Assembly: GCA_025453315.1 (NCBI GenBank)
Contig: JALOQQ010000034.1
Coordinates: 1 to 8,775, forward strand
DNA length: 8,775 nucleotides
DNA from: Planctomycetota bacterium
Lineage (GTDB): Bacteria > Patescibacteriota > Patescibacteriia > Patescibacteriales > UBA12465
Direction of reading: 5' to 3'
Positions within the stretch are counted from its first letter, which is position 1; every line of letters starts with the position of its first letter. The position numbers and the translations under genes are program-made. Below, piece after piece: positions 3,971 to 8,775 of this stretch. The notes beneath the pieces were generated by a model. That model was not told the DNA's origin. It ran no database searches and was given only the letters and a program-made list of their open reading frames with translations.

Positions 3971-5521
3971 TTACTTATTTAAAATTAACAATTCTTCCAA
4001 ATAATCTCGTTTATTTGATAATCTGGGTATTTTATTTTGTCCTCCCAATCTCCCCCTTCCTTTTAACCAATCATAAAAAAGATTATTACGAGCAATATTT
4101 AATTTAGGAGCTAAGAGAGCTAAATCTTTATAACGTTTAGCCTCATAATCAGAGTTAACACTTTTTAAAGATTCGTCCAAAATTTTCATAAAATAATTTA
4201 TATCTTCTGGTTCTTGAGAAAATTCAATCAGCCATTCATGTCCACCTTGTTTTTTTTCAGACATAAAAATTGGTGCCACAGTATAATCTTTTATAGTGGC
4301 TTTTGTTTTTTCACAAGCCAACTTAAGCGCCTGATCAGTATTACCAACCATCAATTCTTCACCAAAAACATTAATAAAATGTTTAGTGCGCCCAGAAATA
4401 CGAATACGTACTGGTTTAAGAGAGGTTATTTCTACAGTATCGCCAATAAGGTAACGCCATAAACCAGCGTTAGTGGAAATTGCTAAAGCATAATTACATC
4501 CCACTTCAACATCGGCTACTGACAAAGCTTTGGGATTTTCTTTGGTTAATTCTTCTAAAGGAACAAATTCATAAAAAACTCCATAATCCAACATTAATAG
4601 CATATCATCTTTCTGCGGATCATCACCAATAGAAAAAAATCCTTCGGAAGCATTATAAACTTCTAAATAATTCATCTTAGCACTAGGAATAAGTTCTTGA
4701 TATTGGTTGCGATAAGGAGTAAAACTAACACCACCATGAATAAACAATTCTAAATTTGGCCAAACTTCTAAAATATTTTTTTTGCCAGTAATTTCTAAAA
4801 CTCGACGCAAAATTACTAGAGTCCAGGATGGTACACCGGCCAAAGCAACAACATTTTCTTTAATAGTGGAACTAGCCATTTGCTCTATCTTATTTTCCCA
4901 TTCATCTAAAAGAGCAATGGAAATTTCTGGAACTCGTAAAAACTTAGCCCAAAATGGCAAATTATCCATTAAAATTGCCGATAAATCACCGCACAAAATA
5001 TCTTTATTTTGTTCATCGGGACGATAAGTTCCGCCGACACTTAAAGTTTTACCAGTACAAATATTGCTTTCTTGATGTTGTAATAAGTATAAAGCCAAAA
5101 CATCTTTACCGCCACGATAATGACAAAATTCTAAAGCCTCTTCTGTAACAGGAATAAATTTACTTTTATCACTGGTTGTACCAGAAGACTTGGCAAACCA
5201 TTTTATTTCTCCGGGCCATAAAACATTTTCTTGTTTTTGAATATTTTTTTCAATCCAAGGTTTTAGATCATCATAGGAAGAAAGCGGAACGGTTTTTTGA
5301 AATTCTTTTAATACTTCTAAAAAATTAAAATGATTATTTAAAACTAATTGATCGGCTAATTTATTGTATTGATATTTTTCGCCCCAAGCAGTACTTTTAG
5401 CTTTTTGGATTAGATCAAAAAAAACTTTAGCCTGTATCTCTAAAGGATGCTGACGAAAATTATTAATTTCTTCGTTACGCGGTGCTAAAGCTAAAGACAC
5501 TAAAGAATTAAGAAAAGCCAT
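3971..5521 (-). CDS. GH3-family acyl-adenylating enzyme (bacterial GH3 auxin-responsive-promoter homologue)
   Basis: The 516-residue protein is a full-length GH3 protein of the ANL adenylating superfamily. Visible signatures are PLSSYDDLKPWIEKN (79-93) and the GH3-specific VLWPGEIKWFAKSSGTTSDK (100-119), whose S-S-G-T-T-S-D-K-S-K is the ATP-phosphate-binding motif. They continue with YNASEGFF (289-296), LWRYLIGDTVEI (354-365, D361 expected to contact ribose), and ISGRTKHFINVFGEEL (375-390), the hinge region. GH3 enzymes activate a carboxylic acid with ATP and join it to an amino acid; plant members conjugate jasmonate or auxin. Bacterial members share the catalytic core, but their natural substrates are largely unknown. 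No signal peptide is seen, so the protein is likely cytoplasmic. It is a lone gene with no neighbour hinting at a pathway. The leader is unusually rich in GATA-like purine runs and has no Shine-Dalgarno sequence. Confidence 0.9.
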   Translation of the reverse strand: MAFLNSLVSLALAPRNEEINNFRQHPLEIQAKVFFDLIQKAKSTAWGEKYQYNKLADQLVLNNHFNFLEVLKEFQKTVPLSSYDDLKPWIEKNIQKQENVLWPGEIKWFAKSSGTTSDKSKFIPVTEEALEFCHYRGGKDVLALYLLQHQESNICTGKTLSVGGTYRPDEQNKDILCGDLSAILMDNLPFWAKFLRVPEISIALLDEWENKIEQMASSTIKENVVALAGVPSWTLVILRRVLEITGKKNILEVWPNLELFIHGGVSFTPYRNQYQELIPSAKMNYLEVYNASEGFFSIGDDPQKDDMLLMLDYGVFYEFVPLEELTKENPKALSVADVEVGCNYALAISTNAGLWRYLIGDTVEITSLKPVRIRISGRTKHFINVFGEELMVGNTDQALKLACEKTKATIKDYTVAPIFMSEKKQGGHEWLIEFSQEPEDINYFMKILDESLKSVNSDYEAKRYKDLALLAPKLNIARNNLFYDWLKGRGRLGGQNKIPRLSNKRDYLEELLILNK

Positions 5522-5585
5522 AATCTAATTAATAAATTGTTTATCTACTTATCTATCTTTATCTTACTAATATCTACCTATTTAC

Positions 5586-5614
5586 ATCTTACTAAATTAA
5601 AATATTCTAGACAA
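5586..5614 (-). promoter_or_regulatory. Possible promoter of the GH3 gene
   Basis: TTGTCT (5614-5609) and TAAGAT (5591-5586) each match consensus at four of six bases with a 17-base spacer. They lie just past the UMP synthase terminator and 65 bases above the GH3 ATG. The match is weak; position is the main support. Confidence 0.3.
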
Positions 5615-5643
5615 ATAAAAAAAGAAGTCACGCAGACTTCTTT
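5614..5643 (-). terminator. Intrinsic terminator of the UMP synthase gene
   Basis: A perfect 9-bp stem, AAAGAAGTC (5621-5629) with GACTTCTTT (5635-5643), has a 5-base loop. On the minus strand it is followed by a run of seven T counted from the stem base and then ATTTG. It lies 22 bases after the stop codon at 5666. The plus-strand side is also T-rich, so it may work in both directions. Confidence 0.85.
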
Positions 5644-5665
5644 ATTTAAATATTTACTTTTTATG

Positions 5666-6997
5666 TTAATCAATAACAATACCAAGTTCCTCTTTAAGAA
5701 TCCGATAAACTTCGGCCACTGGATCAGCAGCTTCAAAAATTTGCCTACCCATAATAAGATAATCCGAACCATTATTCTTAGCTGAAGCTGGAGTGTCTAT
5801 CCTTTTTTGATCATGTTGATTTGCTCCTAAAGAACGAAGTCCTGGGGTTGCTAACTTTAAGCCAGGAAACATCCCTTTCAATTTGGGTAACTCTTCTGGC
5901 GAACAAACCAAGCCATGAGCACCACTGCGCTGAGCTATTTCCGCTAATTTCAATACTTGTTCCCAAGGCTTGCGACTATAAATTTCTTCTCCCGTATTTT
6001 CGTCGATAGAAGTTAAAACTGTTACCGCCAAAACCATTGTGCTAGTTTCTTTCAATGTTTTAACAGCCGCCTCTATCATCCCATCACCACCGGAAGAATG
6101 TACAGTAACAGCCCAAGGAGGACAGGTTTTTAAACGATTACAGGTATTAGTTACCGTGTTAGGAATATCATGGCACTTTAAATCAGCCATGACACGACCG
6201 TAAACGGATAAGTTAGGAAGAAGCTTGTAAATCCCTTCGCCAAAAAGCAAATCATTAACTTTCAAAATACAGCCGGTAGTTCTTAACTGGTCAACAATTA
6301 GCAACATCTGATTCCAATTTTTACCATCCAAAGCTACAACTAAAGGATTTTTTTGTTCATTTTCAGGAGAACAACGCTGCATTAAACCGGTTTCGATTAA
6401 TTGACGCCTAACATCATGTAAAGTCATTCCAGCCCAAACATTCATTGAAATATTTTCTTTAGCTAAAAGCTCCTGCCAACCTTGCTCGCGATCAACCAAT
6501 ACTATAAGCGACAAGTTATTCAAACCCAGGCGCAAACATTCCTGTTGAGGAATAATTTTAGAGGCACCATCAGTTATAACATCATCAATAATACAAACTT
6601 CTTCGCCCTTATTTGGTGTACCAATAATTTTGGAATTTGTTGCCCTGCCTTCTTTTGCCTGTTCCCTGATAGTTAAATAAGGGATACCAGAATAAATAGA
6701 TAAAGGGCCGCAAAAACAGGAAACTGAATCGGGTATTTCTACAAAACGATTTGGTTTAATTCTTTGCAAGGGAATTTGAAAAAGTCTGGCTATAAAATCT
6801 ATCGCTTCAGGATTATTCCTGGCATCACGAAGATTAATGTAAATGTCGGTAGTGCCACCTTTTTTCAACGGCAAATCACGTTTGTTGGAAAACTTAAGTA
6901 CGCCAAATTCATAGAGCTTTTTTACTACCCAAGAATATTCTTCCGGGAAAAGCCAATTCGATGTTGGAACGGGCCAACCATTACTTTTTTCATTCAT
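5666..6997 (-). CDS. pyrEF: Bifunctional UMP synthase: orotate phosphoribosyltransferase fused to OMP decarboxylase
   Basis: The 443-residue protein joins the last two enzymes of UMP synthesis. Residues about 1-210 are orotate phosphoribosyltransferase: FSNKRDLPLKKGGTTDIYINLR (36-57) matches the F-x-L-x-S-G-x-x-S-P-x-Y-I-D-x-R strand, and VCIIDDVITDGAS (134-146) is the PRPP-binding motif. The flexible catalytic loop reads IREQAKEGR (110-118) instead of R-K-x-x-K-x-H-G; Lys115 is kept, while the neighbouring Lys and the His are changed. Residues about 218-443 are OMP decarboxylase: VALDGK (D224), LKVNDLLF (K246), the catalytic ADLKCHDIPNTV (D272, K274, D277), LAVTVLTSID, ATPGLR (P385-G386) and the phosphate-binding GRQI (R418). 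All catalytic residues of this half are present. The order resembles eukaryotic UMPS, but D-L-K-x-H-D-I-P-N-T is the bacterial PyrF type, unlike eukaryotic D-x-K-F-A-D-I-G-N-T. It has its own promoter and terminator; no other pyrimidine gene is nearby. Confidence 0.93.
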   Translation of the reverse strand: MNEKSNGWPVPTSNWLFPEEYSWVVKKLYEFGVLKFSNKRDLPLKKGGTTDIYINLRDARNNPEAIDFIARLFQIPLQRIKPNRFVEIPDSVSCFCGPLSIYSGIPYLTIREQAKEGRATNSKIIGTPNKGEEVCIIDDVITDGASKIIPQQECLRLGLNNLSLIVLVDREQGWQELLAKENISMNVWAGMTLHDVRRQLIETGLMQRCSPENEQKNPLVVALDGKNWNQMLLIVDQLRTTGCILKVNDLLFGEGIYKLLPNLSVYGRVMADLKCHDIPNTVTNTCNRLKTCPPWAVTVHSSGGDGMIEAAVKTLKETSTMVLAVTVLTSIDENTGEEIYSRKPWEQVLKLAEIAQRSGAHGLVCSPEELPKLKGMFPGLKLATPGLRSLGANQHDQKRIDTPASAKNNGSDYLIMGRQIFEAADPVAEVYRILKEELGIVID

Positions 6998-7082
6998 TTT
7001 CAGTAAATTTAAATATTAATAATAGAAATACTTGTAATTCTTGTTGTAAAACTAATATTTTTTGTAATGTTCAAATCATTTG

Positions 7083-7111
7083 ATAATATAATATCCAAGG
7101 CTTAATGTCAA
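7083..7111 (-). promoter_or_regulatory. Strong sigma-70-type promoter of the UMP synthase gene
   Basis: On the minus strand a perfect TTGACA (7111-7106), a 17-base spacer and TATTAT (7088-7083, five of six) form the best promoter in the window. Transcription would begin near 7076, leaving a leader of about 80 AT-rich bases before the ATG at 6997. I see no T-box, PyrR-type anti-terminator or other structured element in that leader. Confidence 0.7.
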
Positions 7112-7130
7112 TTTAAAAATCTTTACACTA

Positions 7131-7158
7131 AATAAAAAATCGCTATTTAAGCGATTTT
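7131..7158 (-). terminator. Intrinsic terminator of the ABC exporter operon (bidirectional)
   Basis: A perfect 8-bp stem, AAAATCGC (7136-7143) with GCGATTTT (7151-7158), has a 7-base loop. On the minus strand GCGA is followed by TTTTTTATTT. It lies 22 bases after the permease stop codon and about 20 bases upstream of the -35 of the UMP synthase gene. The plus-strand side reads TTTTATTTTTT, so it could also stop opposing transcripts. Confidence 0.85.
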
Positions 7159-7180
7159 ATTTTTTAACAAAACATACTTC

Positions 7181-7984
7181 TTATTCCGCATTAAAACGAG
7201 CAAGACTACCGCTATTCATATTACGACGATAAATTTTAACAAAAAATTTATACATCAAAAACAAATAAATTAAAGCCAGTCCGGCGCTAATAAAAAAATT
7301 CTGAGAAATATTTATTGTCACGTCAGAGCCACCAACTATCGCCCGTAAACTTTCAAAAATATAAGCCGGGGGCACTATTTTAGCAACAACTTGTAAATAA
7401 TCTGGTAAAGTAGCTATTGGATAAAAAACTCCAGATACTAACGATAACATCATCGGTATCGGCCAAGCCAACCATTCAGCTGAAGGACCAAAGCGAAAAA
7501 TTATTCCTGAGACCAAAAAACCCATCGCCATACCAAAAACAAACAAAACTAAAATAAAAGGTAGGGCCATGAAACCAATCTTAAAAAAATTATAATCAAA
7601 TAAAAGGCCAGCGATGATAATAATAAAAGACAAACCACAAACAGTATTAAAAATACCAGATAAAACTAATCCACCTAAATACTCTTTTATTTTTAACGGC
7701 GAGGCAAAAAAATTAATAAAATTATTACTCCAAATATCTTCTAAGAAAGCCGTCATAATTCCCTGCTCAATACGACTAAAAAATTCCCATAAAATAACAG
7801 CCCCCAAAATAACTGAAACAAAATTAAAGGTGGCGTCACCCATGGTCCCCATATAACGACTAATTAATCCCCATTGAAAGATATCTAAAATTAACCAAAC
7901 AAAAGTATTAGCAATTCTAATCGGATTACTTTTTATTAAAAACATTTGTCGTAAAAAAATGGCGTAGATTCTATTTAAATTCAT
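7181..7984 (-). CDS. ABC-2 type transporter permease
   Basis: The 267-residue protein has the ABC-2 permease architecture. A short cytoplasmic N-terminal helix (about 1-20) precedes about six membrane segments (roughly 24-45, 53-72, 105-130, 135-163, 172-195 and 229-250). Between segments two and three, FLEDIWSNNFINFFASPLKIKEY (80-102) is the coupling-helix region that contacts the ATPase. SLVSGVFYPIATLPDYLQVVAKIVPPAYIFESLRAIV (181-217) is the conserved ABC-2 stretch before the last segment. It forms the membrane half of an exporter with the ATPase encoded just upstream; the ATPase stop and this ATG are 9 bases apart, so the two are surely co-transcribed. ABC-2 systems export polysaccharides, lipids, drugs or peptides; no cargo gene is in view. 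No ribosome binding site is evident. Confidence 0.88.
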   Translation of the reverse strand: MNLNRIYAIFLRQMFLIKSNPIRIANTFVWLILDIFQWGLISRYMGTMGDATFNFVSVILGAVILWEFFSRIEQGIMTAFLEDIWSNNFINFFASPLKIKEYLGGLVLSGIFNTVCGLSFIIIIAGLLFDYNFFKIGFMALPFILVLFVFGMAMGFLVSGIIFRFGPSAEWLAWPIPMMLSLVSGVFYPIATLPDYLQVVAKIVPPAYIFESLRAIVGGSDVTINISQNFFISAGLALIYLFLMYKFFVKIYRRNMNSGSLARFNAE

Positions 7985-7993
7985 AAAATTATA

Positions 7994-8737
7994 TTAACTC
8001 AAAGTTAATGGTTCGCGTGCTACCGTAATAAACAATTCTTCTAAATCTTTTTTGCCATACTTGGCAGGCAAAACTTTAGGATCTCCCGAAAGTAAAATAT
8101 TGCCGTGCGAAAGAAATAATACTTCATCACAAGCCAATTCAATTTCCTTCATATTATGAGAGGTCCATAAAATAGCAATTCCCTTCTTCTTTACATATTC
8201 CTTTATTAATTCGCGAACAATATCAGCTGAATGTGGATCAAGTGAAGCGGTTGGTTCGTCTAGCAAAAGTAATTTAGGCTCATTAATAATGGCTTTAGCT
8301 AAATTTAAACGACTAATTTCACCGGAAGATAATAAGCCAGCTTTCGTATCAGCAAATTTTTCTAAAGTAAAGTCCTTTAGTAGTTGAGGAATTTTCTCTT
8401 TTAAATTTTTTACTCCGTAAAGCAAACCAAAAACCTGTAAATTTTGTTTTACGGTTAAATTATTTGGTAAATGCGAATAAACAGCAGCGAAATTCATATC
8501 ATTGTTAATCTCGCTTCTGCCCTCCTTAATACTCTTACCAAAAATACTAATATCGCCACCGGATGGCTCAGTAATACCTAAAATCATGCTAATAGTAGTG
8601 GTTTTGCCAGCACCATTGGGGCCAAGCAAACCAACTATTTGCCCAGATTTAATATTAAAAGAAATATTGTTAACAGCCTTAACATCTTTATATTCTTTTA
8701 TTAAATTAGTAACTTGAAGAATTATTTTTTCAGTCAT
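7994..8737 (-). CDS. ABC-2 type transporter ATP-binding protein
   Basis: The 247-residue ATPase (from the ATG at 8737) has Walker A GPNGAGKT (39-46), signature LLSSGEISRLNLAKA (135-149), Walker B LLLLDEP (156-162) with catalytic E161, D-loop ASLDP and switch H194 (WTSHNM). Two deviations are visible: the signature is L-S-S-G-E rather than L-S-G-G-Q, and the Q-loop region reads NFAAVYSHLPNNLTV (82-96) with no glutamine at the usual place. Both recur, to my knowledge, in a subgroup of ABC-2 exporter ATPases, so they are not signs of decay. It powers export through the permease encoded 9 bases downstream. A TTG at 8746 could extend the protein by three residues, but the ATG is the simpler start. 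No Shine-Dalgarno sequence is visible. Confidence 0.9.
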   Translation of the reverse strand: MTEKIILQVTNLIKEYKDVKAVNNISFNIKSGQIVGLLGPNGAGKTTTISMILGITEPSGGDISIFGKSIKEGRSEINNDMNFAAVYSHLPNNLTVKQNLQVFGLLYGVKNLKEKIPQLLKDFTLEKFADTKAGLLSSGEISRLNLAKAIINEPKLLLLDEPTASLDPHSADIVRELIKEYVKKKGIAILWTSHNMKEIELACDEVLFLSHGNILLSGDPKVLPAKYGKKDLEELFITVAREPLTLS

Positions 8738-8759
8738 ATTAATCAATCATATTACAAAA

Positions 8760-8765
8760 ATTATA
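8760..8765 (-). promoter_or_regulatory. Probable -10 element of the ABC exporter operon
   Basis: A perfect TATAAT on the minus strand lies 22 bases above the ATPase ATG, implying a leader of about 16 bases. The -35 position falls beyond the end of the window, so the promoter cannot be completed. Confidence 0.4.
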
Positions 8766-8775
8766 AAAAAACAAC

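Noticed and set aside
5530..5590. Possible CRISPR-like or tandem repeat array above the GH3 gene
   Set aside because: The units are short, irregular GATA-like stretches without constant spacing or unique spacers; this is low-complexity sequence.
5578..5772. Minus-strand open frame overlapping the end of the UMP synthase gene and its terminator
   Set aside because: It runs in another frame through the conserved decarboxylase C-terminus and across a clear terminator hairpin, and has no family features.
3618..6009. Plus-strand open frames of 60-83 codons inside the minus-strand genes, for example 4214-4462, 4782-5027 and 5821-6009
   Set aside because: They overlap well-supported minus-strand genes with clear family motifs, and their translations show no recognisable domain. 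They are shadows of AT-rich coding DNA.
7112..7180. Riboswitch or attenuator controlling the UMP synthase gene
   Set aside because: The only structure here is the bidirectional terminator of the ABC operon, which lies upstream of the UMP synthase promoter rather than in its leader.
8738..8746. TTG start for the ABC ATPase, three codons above the ATG
   Set aside because: The ATG at 8737 gives a normal family N-terminus and neither site has a ribosome binding site, so the extension adds nothing.

Overview
The window comes from an AT-rich bacterial genome; by eye roughly one third of bases are G+C. Every gene I can support lies on the minus strand, so the layout below runs from high to low coordinates, in the direction of transcription. 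Almost no gene has a Shine-Dalgarno sequence. Of the ten visible stop codons nine are TAA, one is TAG and none is TGA. The tRNA does not encode its CCA end. This style, together with a bacterial GH3 protein, a single-protein UMP synthase and a RelB/RelE-type pair, suggests a member of Candidatus Patescibacteria (CPR). That placement is inference; nothing here is a phylogenetic marker.

Layout. 8737-7181: a two-gene ABC-2 exporter (ATPase then permease) ending at a strong intrinsic terminator. 6997-5666: a bifunctional UMP synthase (orotate phosphoribosyltransferase fused to OMP decarboxylase) with a near-consensus promoter and its own terminator. 5521-3971: a GH3-family acyl-adenylating enzyme. 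3799-3128: a histidine phosphatase with promoter and terminator. 2979-1973: a compact CYTH protein / tRNA-Ser(CGA) / small cupin cluster, whose first gene looks leaderless. 1777-1157: a LysE-type amino-acid exporter. 998-386: a RelB/DinJ-like antitoxin followed by a RelE/YafQ-like toxin, with a promoter overlapped by a palindrome and a perfect intrinsic-terminator hairpin between the two genes. 247-1: the N-terminal part of a GNAT acetyltransferase cut by the window edge.

Most genes form short, self-contained transcription units, each bounded by a hairpin and followed by a -10/-35 pair, so this looks like a run of independent housekeeping and accessory genes rather than one pathway. The points of most interest are the terminator inside the toxin-antitoxin operon, a divergent pair of G+C-richer intergenic repeats at 294-367 and 1876-1936, the UMP synthase fusion whose decarboxylase half is of bacterial type, the leaderless CYTH gene packed against a tRNA, and the GH3 protein. 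I found no CRISPR array, insertion sequence, phage gene or clearly new multi-gene system. No gene-free stretch exceeds 200 bases.
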